Assembly: GCF_007786475.1 (NCBI RefSeq) | Contig: NZ_VNJJ01000001.1 | Coordinates: 558,001 to 622,000 of the forward strand | Direction: 5' to 3' | Source: Cohnella terricola | Lineage (GTDB): Bacteria; Bacillota; Bacilli; Paenibacillales; Paenibacillaceae | Length of the DNA stretch: 64,000 bases | Shown here: piece after piece, positions 35,036-43,755 of the stretch | Position numbering within the stretch: the stretch's first letter is position 1 | Layout of the letters: the number at the start of each line of letters is the position of its first letter | Notes under the pieces: model-generated | Database searches by the model: none | The model's input: only the letters and a program-made list of their open reading frames with translations | Told to the model about the DNA's origin: nothing | Made by a program: the position numbers and the translations under genes

Positions 35036-36294
35036 AGTGGTGGCTGGATTTTAGCAGTGACGCATTTATGGTTGCCTTTTATTTATACTGCGCGTCTTTT
35101 ATCACCTTTGCGATCGCGGTCGGCGGCAAACGCTGGAGCAACCGCAAACCCGAGGATCATGCCAATCGATGGGGGAAGATCGGCTTCGGACTTGCCGTTG
35201 TCGGATGGATCGCGCATTTGACGTTTTTCTTCACTCGCTGGTACGGCGGGGGACACATTCCGACAAGCAACATGTACGAGTTCATGACGTTCCTAGGAAT
35301 GGCGATAATGTTCGCGTTTATTATCGTACATCTAATCTATCGCAATATGCTGTTAGGAGCGTTCGCGCTGCCGCTTGTCGTAATAATCGTCGCTTATGCA
35401 TCGGTCTTTCCTTCCGAAGTGCAGCCTCTTATTCCGGCATTGAACAACGTGTGGTTGAAAATACACGTCACGACGGCCGCAACCGGCGAAGCCTTCTTCG
35501 CAGTCGGTTTCGCAGCCGCGCTCGTGCAGCTCATTCGGGTCGTCGACTTTACCCGTACCGACAAGGCGGGCAGACGCTCGCAGTTCTGGACGGAATTTTC
35601 TTTGTTCGTCATTATCGTTTTGGTCGGTTTCATCGTAGCCGTCTTCGCGTTCCGCGGAGCGGGCTACGAGGCGAGCTTTACGCAAGAGAAGGTTACGATC
35701 GCAGACGACGGCACGGCGCTGTCGGAAGTCAATAAAGTCGAATATAGTCTTCCGCCGCTCGTCGCGCCGTATAACAGTGAAACTGTTGTGTTCAAGCCGT
35801 TCCTCGGCATGAGCAAACCGTTAGTTGAAGCGCCGTCTTGGCTGAACGGGGTGAATGCGGGCCGCAAGCTTAATACGATCATCTGGTCTGTCATCGCCGG
35901 CGTTATTCTTTACGGCATTCTTCGTCTCATTGCGCGCAAGAAACTGACTGCCGCCATTCATCCTCATCTGTCGGACATCGATGCGGACGATTTGGAGGAA
36001 ATCAGCTACCGCGCTATCGCGATCGGATTTCCGATCTTTACACTTGGCGCGCTCATCTTCGCTATGATCTGGGCGCAGATCGCTTGGTCGAGATTCTGGG
36101 GGTGGGACCCGAAGGAAGTATGGGCGCTCATTACCTGGCTGTTCTATAGTGCATACTTGCACTTGCGTTTATCGCGCGGATGGCAGGGTACGCGATCGGC
36201 ATGGCTGGCGGTTATCGGATTCCTGGTTGTCATGTTTACGCTAGTCGGAGTTAATCTGGTCATTGCCGGATTGCATTCGTACGCGGGGGCTTAA
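35032..36294 (+). CDS. resC: Cytochrome c biogenesis protein ResC (CcsA)
   Basis: A 420-aa haem-handling membrane protein with about eight helices. The haem-binding WWD-like motif is F-W-G-W-D-P-K-E-V-W-A-L. Conserved external histidines are visible in LKIHVTTA and near the C-terminus (GLHSYAG). TTG start with CAGGAGG upstream, overlapping resB by 4 nt. With ResB it exports haem and attaches it to c-type cytochromes. Confidence 0.94.
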   Translation: MKWWLDFSSDAFMVAFYLYCASFITFAIAVGGKRWSNRKPEDHANRWGKIGFGLAVVGWIAHLTFFFTRWYGGGHIPTSNMYEFMTFLGMAIMFAFIIVHLIYRNMLLGAFALPLVVIIVAYASVFPSEVQPLIPALNNVWLKIHVTTAATGEAFFAVGFAAALVQLIRVVDFTRTDKAGRRSQFWTEFSLFVIIVLVGFIVAVFAFRGAGYEASFTQEKVTIADDGTALSEVNKVEYSLPPLVAPYNSETVVFKPFLGMSKPLVEAPSWLNGVNAGRKLNTIIWSVIAGVILYGILRLIARKKLTAAIHPHLSDIDADDLEEISYRAIAIGFPIFTLGALIFAMIWAQIAWSRFWGWDPKEVWALITWLFYSAYLHLRLSRGWQGTRSAWLAVIGFLVVMFTLVGVNLVIAGLHSYAGA

Positions 36295-36336
36295 TATCGC
36301 CCATAGACGGTTAAGAACCGAGAGGAGTGCTGACGC

Positions 36337-37050
36337 ATGAATACGGGTAGTCGAATATTGGTCGTAGACGACGAAGAAAGAATTCGTCGGTTGCTACGGA
36401 TGTACTTGGAGAAGGAAGGTTATGAAATCGAAGAGGCGGAGGACGGAGAAACGGCTCTGCGCAAAGCGCAAGACAGCGACTTCGATCTGATCGTGCTCGA
36501 TCTGATGCTTCCGGGCATTGACGGGATCGAAGTGTGCACCCGTTTGCGCCAGCAGAAGGCGACGCCGGTGCTGATGCTCACGGCTAAAGGCGAGGAAGTC
36601 AACCGCGTGCAAGGCTTCGAGGTCGGCGCGGACGACTACGTCGTTAAGCCTTTCAGCCCTCGGGAGGTTATTTTCCGGATTAAGGCGATATTGCGCCGTT
36701 CTTCGGCTACGGCGTTCTTGTCGAAAGAAGTCAATACGAGCAACAATATCGTTTTCCCTCACTTGGTCATCGAGCACGATGCGCATCGCGTGACTGCAAG
36801 CGGCCAGGAGGTAAATCTGACGCCTAAAGAATACGAGCTGCTGCATTATTTGGCGAGCACGCCGGACAAGGTATTCTCTCGCGAAGAACTGCTGAAAGAC
36901 GTGTGGAATTACGATTTCTTCGGCGATCTGCGAACGGTCGATACCCACGTGAAACGGCTAAGGGAGAAGCTGAACCGCGTGTCCGCGGAAGCGGCTTCCA
37001 TGATTACGACGGTCTGGGGCGTCGGTTACAAGCTGGAGGCGGCGAAGTAA
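36337..37050 (+). CDS. resD: Response regulator ResD
   Basis: A 237-aa OmpR-family regulator. Receiver domain with phospho-acceptor Asp55 (IVLDLMLPG), acidic D11-D12 and Lys in VVKPFSPRE; C-terminal winged helix (LTPKEYELLHYL, VDTHVKRLREKL). By family knowledge ResD activates respiration and anaerobic genes. GAGAGGAG upstream; 4 bp before resE. Confidence 0.94.
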   Translation: MNTGSRILVVDDEERIRRLLRMYLEKEGYEIEEAEDGETALRKAQDSDFDLIVLDLMLPGIDGIEVCTRLRQQKATPVLMLTAKGEEVNRVQGFEVGADDYVVKPFSPREVIFRIKAILRRSSATAFLSKEVNTSNNIVFPHLVIEHDAHRVTASGQEVNLTPKEYELLHYLASTPDKVFSREELLKDVWNYDFFGDLRTVDTHVKRLREKLNRVSAEAASMITTVWGVGYKLEAAK

Positions 37051-37053
37051 GCG

Positions 37054-38487
37054 ATGGTGATCTGGAGATCGGTCGTCGGTAAGATGTGGCTGACAATTAT
37101 GGGGTTAGTCGGAGTCGTCATTATTACGATCGGTCTGTTCCTGCTGGAGTATATCGATTTAAAATTTTCCGATCCCGTAAAAATCAAACATTTGTTCATT
37201 TACTCGGGAATCGTCGGTTTCTTGTTGACGACGTTCTTCGCTTTTTTCCTGCTGACGAAGATTACGAATCCGCTGCGGGAGATGACAGACGCCGCGAACA
37301 GGGTCGCTCAGGGCGATTACACGACCCGGGTCGCTATCCGTTCGAAGGACGAGATCGGCGAACTCGCCAACACGTTTAATCAGATGGCTTCCGAGCTTCA
37401 GACGCTCATTCGCGATATCCAGCATGAGAGGGACCATCTAAGCAGCGTGCTCAGAAGCATGACCGACTCCGTCATCTCATTCGACGCCGAAGGGGAAGTC
37501 ATCCTGACCAACCCGCAGGGACAACACCTGATCGAGGAATGGAACTCGGTGGACTGGTCCGATGAAGACGCTCCTGTACGCGATGCGCACGTTCCGGGGC
37601 CGCTACGCGAATCGTTCCGCAACGTCATCGCCACCGGTAACGATCTGACCGCCAAGGTGCATGTCAAAAGCGGCGTCTGGTCGGTCGTAATGACGCCGCT
37701 CGCCGCGACGGATTCCGTTCGCGGTGCGGTTGCGGTGCTGCGTGACGTCACGGAGGAATTCCGCGTTGACAAGATGCGCAAAGATTTCGTCGCCAATGTC
37801 TCGCACGAGATCCGCACCCCGCTCTCGATGGTGCAAGGCTATAGCGAGGCGCTCATGGACGACATTGCGGCTTCTCCGGAAGAGCGTAGGGAGCTCGTAC
37901 AGGTCATCCACGACGAATCGCTGCGGATGGGCAGACTGGTGAAGGATCTTCTCGATCTCGCCAGAATGGAAGCCGGGTACTTGGAGATGAACTTCCAGCA
38001 CTTGGACATGAATGCTTTGCTGTCCCGAGTGTATCGGAAATTCGCCGCCCTGGCGAAAGAGCGGCAGATTGCGCTGTCGAAATCGGAAGAGGATCCGTCC
38101 TTAATGCTGGAAGCGGGGGACGGAGACCGGCTCGAGCAAGTGTTGACCAATCTGATGGATAATGCGCTCAGGCATACGCCTTCAGGAGCTTCTATCGAAC
38201 TGCGGGCGTCCAGGGTCGAAAAAGATGATGGCGAATGGATTGAGATTCAAATCATCGACGAGGGCCAGGGCATTCCGCCCGAAGATTTGCCTTATATTTT
38301 TGAAAGGTTCTACAAGGCGGATAAAGCCCGCAAGAGAGGTGCGAGTGGCGGCACCGGGCTGGGACTCGCGATCGTCAAAAACCTGATCGTTGCCCACGGA
38401 GGAACGATCGGGGCGGTCAGCGAGATCGGCGTCGGCACGACGTTCACGATACTGCTTCCTACAACTACGCGAAGTGCTTCATCCTAA
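37054..38487 (+). CDS. resE: Sensor histidine kinase ResE (short sensor region)
   Basis: A 477-aa histidine kinase pairing with ResD. Two transmembrane helices (about 10-32 and 47-68) enclose only some 14 external residues. HAMP (about 69-121), a PAS-like region (about 128-240), the dimerisation H box with His251 (ANVSHEIRTPLS) and an ATPase domain ending in GGTGLGLAIVK follow. Bacillus subtilis ResE is about 110 residues longer and has a sizeable extracytoplasmic domain, which is missing here, so sensing probably uses the PAS or membrane part. Confidence 0.93.
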   Translation: MVIWRSVVGKMWLTIMGLVGVVIITIGLFLLEYIDLKFSDPVKIKHLFIYSGIVGFLLTTFFAFFLLTKITNPLREMTDAANRVAQGDYTTRVAIRSKDEIGELANTFNQMASELQTLIRDIQHERDHLSSVLRSMTDSVISFDAEGEVILTNPQGQHLIEEWNSVDWSDEDAPVRDAHVPGPLRESFRNVIATGNDLTAKVHVKSGVWSVVMTPLAATDSVRGAVAVLRDVTEEFRVDKMRKDFVANVSHEIRTPLSMVQGYSEALMDDIAASPEERRELVQVIHDESLRMGRLVKDLLDLARMEAGYLEMNFQHLDMNALLSRVYRKFAALAKERQIALSKSEEDPSLMLEAGDGDRLEQVLTNLMDNALRHTPSGASIELRASRVEKDDGEWIEIQIIDEGQGIPPEDLPYIFERFYKADKARKRGASGGTGLGLAIVKNLIVAHGGTIGAVSEIGVGTTFTILLPTTTRSASS

Positions 38488-38493
38488 TGATCG

Positions 38494-38548
38494 ACGCGTT
38501 CGGTACTTCAATCGCCATCAGGCGATGAAGCTCCGCGCGCGTTTTTTT
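38494..38548 (+). terminator. Terminator of the res operon
   Basis: CTTC-A-ATCGCC / GGCGATGAAG hairpin (10 bp, one bulge) with a possible outer ACGCG / CGCGT pairing directly before seven T residues. Confidence 0.75.
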
Positions 38549-38564
38549 GTTCGCTCCTATGGCT

Positions 38565-38757
38565 GATTAGCGATGAAAAACATCGCACTTTCCTCTCGTG
38601 GAACTCGAGTCACGAGTAAATACGATGAAAAACATCGCTAGTAGCGGAGTGGCACCACTTTTTCGTGCTCCCGGGACCGATTAATGATGAAAAACATCGT
38701 ACTTCTTTCTCACGGAACCCGTGTCATGAGCAAATACGATGAAAAAGATCGCTATAT
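38565..38757. repeat. Intergenic repeat family A, locus 2 (two adjacent paired elements)
   Basis: Palindrome CGATGAAAAACATCG at 38571-38585 and 38623-38637. Diverged copies lie at 38686-38699 (GATGAAAAACATCG) and 38737-38751 (CGATGAAAAAGATCG). Each pair is about 52 bp apart and encloses a CTCGTG / CACGAG-type inner hairpin, so the locus is a tandem of two elements like the one at 16.0 kb. The rest of the resE-serA gap (38758-38885) shows nothing recognisable. Confidence 0.82.
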
Positions 38758-38888
38758 TAGGAAATCTGGATTGTCACTTTGCTATTTTTCTCTATACGTA
38801 TAGGAATATGCAGCTTCGTCTGCCGGGGAAACACGGAGCGAATCGATGTCTAGAAAAAACTTGTGTTTTTTATGAATAGAGTTTAAAT

Positions 38889-38931
38889 AAACCGAAGGAG
38901 ATTTGGTATCGGCCCAAATCTCCTTCGGTTT
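38889..38931. terminator. Terminator of serA (long hairpin)
   Basis: Perfect 18-bp inverted repeat AAACCGAAGGAGATTTGG / CCAAATCTCCTTCGGTTT with a 7-nt loop. The minus-strand tail is TTTATTTAAAC, suiting serA; the plus-strand tail is TATTA. Confidence 0.88.
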
Positions 38932-38945
38932 TATTACGCGTGTAT

Positions 38946-40538
38946 TTAATACAAATGAACTTCTTTGGCGTTGTTCAAATCCGGCAGAGAAGCGATTTCG
39001 CCCAGAATCGCTTTCGTTACGCCTTTATCCACGCCGACGACCATGATCGCTGCGCCGCCGACGATCTTACGTCCGACTTGCATCGTCGCGATATTCACGT
39101 CGCGCGTGCCGAGAAGCGTACCGACGCGGCCGATAATGCCCGGCTTGTCGTCGTGCGAGATAAGCAGGATATGGCCTTGCGGTTCGACGTCGACTGGGAA
39201 CTTGTCGATTTGCGTAATGCGTGGTCCGAACCCGTTCAGCAGCGTGCCTGCGACAAGACGTTCTTCGTTGTCCGTGCGAAGTGTAACGCTGATCTGGTTG
39301 GTGAAGCCTTTAGTCGCGTTCGATTTCGTCACGACGATGTTCACGCCGCGGTTTTTGGCCAAATGCAAGGCGTTCACGACGTTAACCTGTTCGGATCCGA
39401 GGTGGTGGGCAAGAACGCCTTCCACGATCTGGCGATTGAGCGGCTGCGTATCGACGTCAGCCAATTCGCCAGCGTAAGCGATCGCGATTTCCTTGACAGG
39501 GCCTTCGGCGATCTGAGCCGCGAAGTTGCCGAGTTTCTTGCCGAGCTGGAAATAAGGCTCCAGCTTGTTCATAACGTCGGCTGCGACCGGAGGCATGTTG
39601 ACCGCATTCTTGAACGGCTCTCCGCGAAGAATATGAAGCAGTTGCTCGGAAACGTCGATTGCAACGTTCTCTTGAGCTTCCACCGTCGAAGCGCCAAGGT
39701 GAGGCGTCACGATGATTTGCGTATGATTCAGGAACGGGTGGTCCGCCGCAGGAGGTTCTTCCTCGAATACGTCGAAAGCGGCTCCGGCGACTTGGCCCGC
39801 GTTGATGGCATCGACCAGAGCGAGCTCGTCGACGATTCCGCCGCGCGCGCAGTTGACGATGCGAACGCCTTTTTTGATGCGCGCGAACTGTTCTTTTCCG
39901 ATCATATGGCGGGTTTCCGGCGTAAGCGGAGTATGAACGGTAATAAAGTCCGCTTCAGCGATGATATCGTCGACGGTTGCTTTGCGAACGCCCATTTTCT
40001 CCGCGCGTTCTTCCGTCAAGAACGGATCGTAGCCGAGTACGTCCATTCCGAACGCTTTCGCACGGGCGGCCACTTCGCTGCCGATCCGGCCCATGCCGAG
40101 TACGCCGAGCACTTTGTTGCGAAGTTCAACGCCCAGGAACGATTTGCGATCCCAGACGCCGCTAACGGTTTTCGCATACGCTTGAGGAATGTGGCGAGCT
40201 ACGGCCATCATCATCGCGAAGGTATGTTCGCAAGTCGTGATCGTATTGCCGTCCGGTGCGTTAATGACGATGATTCCACGTTTGGTGGCAGCGTCCAGAT
40301 CGATATTGTCTACCCCTACGCCTGCGCGACCGATTACTTTAAGCTGCTTGCCGGCGGTCATGATTCTTTCCGTCACGCGAGTCTGACTGCGCACGAGAAG
40401 CGCGTCGTATTCGCCGATGATTGCGACGAGTTCGTCCTCGCTAAGTCCGGTTTTCTTGTCGATGGAGATGTCGGACGCCTCGACGAGGAGCGAAATGCCC
40501 AAATCGCTGATCGGATCCGATACAAGTACTTTAAACAT
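38946..40538 (-). CDS. serA: D-3-phosphoglycerate dehydrogenase
   Basis: A 530-aa long-form PGDH catalysing the first step of serine synthesis. Catalytic and Rossmann domains (1-315) carry GRAGVGVDNID, LGMGRIGSEVA, CARGGIVDE and TPHLGASTVEAQ. An intervening domain (about 320-450) and a C-terminal ACT domain (HDKPGIIGRVG) close it; the latter is the usual serine-sensing part. ATG at 40538 with GAAGGAGGG upstream on the minus strand. The 551-aa frame on the opposite strand is its shadow. Confidence 0.96.
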   Translation of the reverse strand: MFKVLVSDPISDLGISLLVEASDISIDKKTGLSEDELVAIIGEYDALLVRSQTRVTERIMTAGKQLKVIGRAGVGVDNIDLDAATKRGIIVINAPDGNTITTCEHTFAMMMAVARHIPQAYAKTVSGVWDRKSFLGVELRNKVLGVLGMGRIGSEVAARAKAFGMDVLGYDPFLTEERAEKMGVRKATVDDIIAEADFITVHTPLTPETRHMIGKEQFARIKKGVRIVNCARGGIVDELALVDAINAGQVAGAAFDVFEEEPPAADHPFLNHTQIIVTPHLGASTVEAQENVAIDVSEQLLHILRGEPFKNAVNMPPVAADVMNKLEPYFQLGKKLGNFAAQIAEGPVKEIAIAYAGELADVDTQPLNRQIVEGVLAHHLGSEQVNVVNALHLAKNRGVNIVVTKSNATKGFTNQISVTLRTDNEERLVAGTLLNGFGPRITQIDKFPVDVEPQGHILLISHDDKPGIIGRVGTLLGTRDVNIATMQVGRKIVGGAAIMVVGVDKGVTKAILGEIASLPDLNNAKEVHLY

Positions 40539-40562
40539 GTGAAACCCTCCTTCAAGAATATA

Positions 40563-40636
40563 GAAAACACCCCCAACCGCCGATCCTCCGCGTGAAGCGG
40601 ACTAACGGCGCATAGAGGGTGACTCCGCAAGGTCAC
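40563..40636 (-). promoter_or_regulatory. Possible transcription attenuator in the serA leader
   Basis: On the minus strand a GTGAC-N8-GTCAC hairpin (40636-40619) overlaps the 5' arm of a second, longer hairpin. The latter has stems CACCC/GGGTG, CGCCG/CGGCG and CCGC/GCGG, and TTTTC follows it (40567-40563). The two are mutually exclusive, as in attenuators. No T-box consensus is present, so the signal is unknown. Confidence 0.5.
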
Positions 40637-40690
40637 TGCAATGTTTCGATTGCCGTACGCACGATCTCGTTTTCCAATTGCCTTACCTAT

Positions 40691-40718
40691 TTTATAGCAA
40701 TCGGACAGACAATTGCAA
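40691..40718 (-). promoter_or_regulatory. Sigma-A promoter of serA
   Basis: On the minus strand TTGCAA (40718-40713), 16-bp spacer, TATAAA (40696-40691). It gives a leader of about 145 nt containing the candidate attenuator. Confidence 0.6.
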
Positions 40719-40767
40719 TGGGGAATGTGCGACAATTGACGCTTTATAGCGTTAAAGAGCTAAAAAA

Positions 40768-41688
40768 TTATTTTCCTGGCGAGAAAAACGGCAATTGAGG
40801 CAGTTGTTCGTCCTCGTAAAACCGTGTTTTCACTTCGTTGAAGTAGCCGCTGCCGACGGCTTCCGTGCTCGTGAGTAGCTCCGCCACGGCGTTGAAGCTT
40901 TTGATTTTGCGTTTGTTCGCTTGGCCCGAACTAATGAATTGGTCGATTTTGGCTGCGAGATCGTGCGGCAAATAATCGGTTAGCGCGGCTTGCTCCGACA
41001 TGAAGTCGGAAGCGACCTTGATCTTCACGATAAGCGGCAAATGCGACCATTTTCCGATCGATAGTACTTCAGGGCTCGTATAATCCCCTTTGACGTCCAT
41101 GTTCACGGATGCCGCCCATTTCAGCATCGATGCGTAATATTCCTTCTGCGCGTTCAGAGAATGGTTAAGCCCTTCCTTGTAGAAAGAATTACGGCTTACC
41201 TTGTCCAGAACGGACTGTGCGGAACTTTCGTTCGCGGTTGAAGCAAGGGCGGAGAAGCTTTCTTCGAACAGCTTCAGGCTTTTTAGATAGTCGGTTTGCG
41301 CGTTTTTAAGCTCCGGGGAGATCGGGGCAACATAGACGCCCTTAATTGCCTCGTATTTGCGTTTGGCCGTTTTGGCCAATTCCTTCATGGAAGCGGAGCG
41401 ATCCGCCGCCGGATCGGACAGCCATTTATTTTGGGCGGCGAACCAATCGTTTTGAAATTCACGATAAGACAAAAATACGGTATGATAGAAGGAAACCAAA
41501 TCTTGTTGCTGGTAAGCGCTCGGTTCCGCTGTCGCGGAAACTTCCGGCGCATTCGCCGAAGCGTGCTTGGCTTCGGTCCGATCGGTCCCCACTTTAACGC
41601 CATAGAAAAAAGCGCCAATCGCGATAATAAGCAAGAACAAGAAAGCCAAAGAAAACATGAGATCAGATCGATTCAGACGCTTTTCCAT
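40768..41688 (-). CDS. Membrane-anchored protein of unknown function
   Basis: A 306-aa protein: short basic N-terminus, one transmembrane helix (about 10-30), a Ser/Ala/Pro linker, then an alpha-helical external domain rich in Lys, Ser and Ala. No catalytic motif is seen and I do not recognise the family. ATG 41688 is chosen because AAAGGAG lies 7 nt upstream; the ATG at 41712 precedes that site. It stands alone, convergent with nothing and divergent from the CPBP protease gene 101 bp away. Confidence 0.75.
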   Translation of the reverse strand: MEKRLNRSDLMFSLAFLFLLIIAIGAFFYGVKVGTDRTEAKHASANAPEVSATAEPSAYQQQDLVSFYHTVFLSYREFQNDWFAAQNKWLSDPAADRSASMKELAKTAKRKYEAIKGVYVAPISPELKNAQTDYLKSLKLFEESFSALASTANESSAQSVLDKVSRNSFYKEGLNHSLNAQKEYYASMLKWAASVNMDVKGDYTSPEVLSIGKWSHLPLIVKIKVASDFMSEQAALTDYLPHDLAAKIDQFISSGQANKRKIKSFNAVAELLTSTEAVGSGYFNEVKTRFYEDEQLPQLPFFSPGK

Positions 41689-41789
41689 CGGTTGCTCCTT
41701 TATTAATGTCATAATAAATTATTGGTAGACCTAGTATAGAAAAAAACGATGCGCTTGAACATACAAAAATTAGCATAACGCGAGGGAAC

Positions 41790-42386
41790 ATGAGAAAATT
41801 CGACATCCGTAAAATCAAAGTCCGCCAAGTAAACGTCGACGAACTAAACGATAACATGCTGCTAGCTAATTTATATATCACTCAAGCGCTTACCCTTATT
41901 ATCGGTATCGTATGGGTTTTATTTCAGCGCAGAAATCCACTTGATTTATTTATTTGGCCTTCCGCGTACGATTTTGCCGCTTGGGGTGCAGGATTCGCCG
42001 TACTGGTCCTGCTTTTCGATCTCGCCATCTCCCGATTCGTGCCTGAAGAAGCCCAGGACGATGGAGGCATTAACGAAAGGATATTCGCGGCCAGGCCGGT
42101 ATGGCACATCGCCGTCATTTCATTCGTGGTAGCGATATGCGAGGAACTGCTTTTCCGGGGAGCCATTCAATACGCGATCGGGCCTTATTGGACGAGTATC
42201 GTTTTTGCGGCGATCCATGTGCGTTACTTGCGCCATTGGATTCCGACCGGGCTCGTATTCGCGATCAGTTACGGATTGGGTTGGCTCTTTAATTATACGG
42301 GTACGTTGTGGGCGCCGATCTTGGCGCACTTCCTGGTGGACTTCGTAATGGGCTGTATCATTCGTTTGCGGAGGGAAGATAAATGA
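41790..42386 (+). CDS. CPBP family intramembrane metalloprotease
   Basis: A 198-aa CAAX-prenyl-protease/bacteriocin-processing (Abi) family membrane protein. Motif 1 is E118-E119-L-L-F-R123. Later motifs have His in AAIHVRYL and HFLVDF. Five to six helices. In this family the glutamates and histidines bind the metal; substrates in Bacillales are mostly unknown. Its stop overlaps the next gene (ATGA). Confidence 0.88.
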   Translation: MRKFDIRKIKVRQVNVDELNDNMLLANLYITQALTLIIGIVWVLFQRRNPLDLFIWPSAYDFAAWGAGFAVLVLLFDLAISRFVPEEAQDDGGINERIFAARPVWHIAVISFVVAICEELLFRGAIQYAIGPYWTSIVFAAIHVRYLRHWIPTGLVFAISYGLGWLFNYTGTLWAPILAHFLVDFVMGCIIRLRREDK

Positions 42387-42679
42387 AATCGGACCGTGAG
42401 CCATCCTCGATATGGGAAAAATACGTCGAGGCCAAGCAGGCCGCATTCAGCGATTCCACGGAATCCGAAGAGCCTTTAACTATAGAAGAGCTGGAAGCGG
42501 CAATCGCCGAGACTGCAGCTAGCACGGGGATCCCGGAGATCGGAATGCCGCCCCGCTCGACGGTCCATCCCGTGAAACAAAGGCAATTGTCCAAGTGGTT
42601 TTATTTGGTTCTTGTTTTTCTTTTCGGAAGTTTGATTGCCGCACTGTTGTGGTGGGGGCAGAATATGGAGAAACTATGA
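42383..42679 (+). CDS. Small C-terminally anchored membrane protein
   Basis: A 98-aa protein with an acidic, Glu/Ala-rich cytoplasmic part (about 1-68) and one C-terminal helix (about 71-90). It overlaps the CPBP protease stop by 4 nt, so the two are probably co-translated and may interact. Family not recognised. Confidence 0.72.
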   Translation: MKSDREPSSIWEKYVEAKQAAFSDSTESEEPLTIEELEAAIAETAASTGIPEIGMPPRSTVHPVKQRQLSKWFYLVLVFLFGSLIAALLWWGQNMEKL

Positions 42680-42688
42680 GGTTCGAAA

Positions 42689-42729
42689 AAGGCTGCTCGC
42701 GGATTCGCTCCCCGCGTGCAGCCTCTTTC
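42689..42729. terminator. Terminator between the small membrane protein and the deacetylase gene
   Basis: GGCTGC-T-CGCGG paired with CCGCG-T-GCAGCC, followed on the plus strand by TCTTTCG and preceded by GAAAAA, so it can serve both convergent genes. Confidence 0.82.
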
Positions 42730-42737
42730 GTTTGGAG

Positions 42738-43610
42738 TTATTCCGATTCCGTCTCGATAGCGTTCGGATCGACGAACGAGTAGCCCTTCTCTTCGAGTTG
42801 GGTCAGGAGATTGTCGAGCGTCTTGGCAGTCCAAGGCAGCTCGTGCATCAGAATGTTGCTTCCGGGGTGCAACTGCTCCAACACATTGTCGATCACCTTC
42901 TGAGGACGTTTTTCTTCGGCGATTTTCCCCATATCCCAGTCAAGGGAGCCGTTCGACCAGGTCATAAAGAGCAGTCCGTTTTCCTTGGCGATTTTGCGGA
43001 CGAAGTCGTTGGAGGATCCGTGTGGAGGCCTGAAGAAAACTGGGGCTTTGCCGGTTAGTTCCTTTACGATCTCTTGAACTTTTTCGATTTGTTCCTTGAT
43101 CTTCGGTTCCTTTTCCTTCTTCAGCGCGATATGATCCCAGGAATGATTGCCGATGACTTGGCCGCGTTCGTCGATTTGTTTCAATAGTTCCGGATTCGCT
43201 TTTACACGGTAGCCGTTCACGAAGAAGATCGCTTTCGCATGATGCTTGTCCAGCGTATCCAGAAGGGGATCTAGTGTCTCGGGCGCTTTAGGCCCATCGT
43301 CGAACGTCAGAAGAACGATTTTGTTATCGGTTTTTTCTTTGTCGATCGGGACGATGAAATAATTTTTGTTCATGCGGTACGTTTTTTCAATTTGCTCGGG
43401 TTCCGGAGGGACGTTCTCTTCGGTTTCCGCAGGCGCTTCGGAACTTGCGGGCGGGGATTCCGAAGATGAAGCTTCTGGAGAGGCCGGTGCGGTCTCTGAT
43501 ACTGCAGTGGTAGGAGAAGCGGTTCCCGGAGAAGCGGTTTGGTTGCCGCAGGCCGCAAGAAGGCCTGCCAACAAGATGATTGTGCTTAAAGAAGTCAATC
43601 GACGGTTCAT
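42738..43610 (-). CDS. Polysaccharide deacetylase lipoprotein (NodB/CE4)
   Basis: A 290-aa lipoprotein (lipobox LLAAC, Cys21) with a Ser/Pro/Glu-rich linker (about 25-75) and one complete NodB domain. All CE4 motifs are present: T-F-D104-D105-G, H156-S-W-D-H160, R194-P-P-H and LMHE (His266). It should N-deacetylate peptidoglycan or another GlcNAc polymer outside the membrane. It stands alone, unlike the cluster deacetylase at 5.1 kb. Confidence 0.92.
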   Translation of the reverse strand: MNRRLTSLSTIILLAGLLAACGNQTASPGTASPTTAVSETAPASPEASSSESPPASSEAPAETEENVPPEPEQIEKTYRMNKNYFIVPIDKEKTDNKIVLLTFDDGPKAPETLDPLLDTLDKHHAKAIFFVNGYRVKANPELLKQIDERGQVIGNHSWDHIALKKEKEPKIKEQIEKVQEIVKELTGKAPVFFRPPHGSSNDFVRKIAKENGLLFMTWSNGSLDWDMGKIAEEKRPQKVIDNVLEQLHPGSNILMHELPWTAKTLDNLLTQLEEKGYSFVDPNAIETESE

Positions 43611-43755
43611 GAGAATAAGTCCCCCTGTTTTTCGTGCGTTCGATTGTTCGATTGTATCATATTTACCCCTTTTTTCGACAGTTCAAGCTTCCTTATTTTG
43701 ATGGAGCATGACCTGTCCGAGCACGGTCACAATATAGGTAATAAGGAGGTGGCAA

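Noticed and set aside
38940-40595. 551-codon open frame on the plus strand
   Set aside because: It is antisense to serA, whose 530-aa product has all family motifs; the plus-strand translation is rich in Arg/Phe/Asp and matches nothing.
40539-40735. T-box riboswitch for serA
   Set aside because: No GGUGGNACCGCG or specifier-stem pattern could be found, only generic attenuator hairpins.
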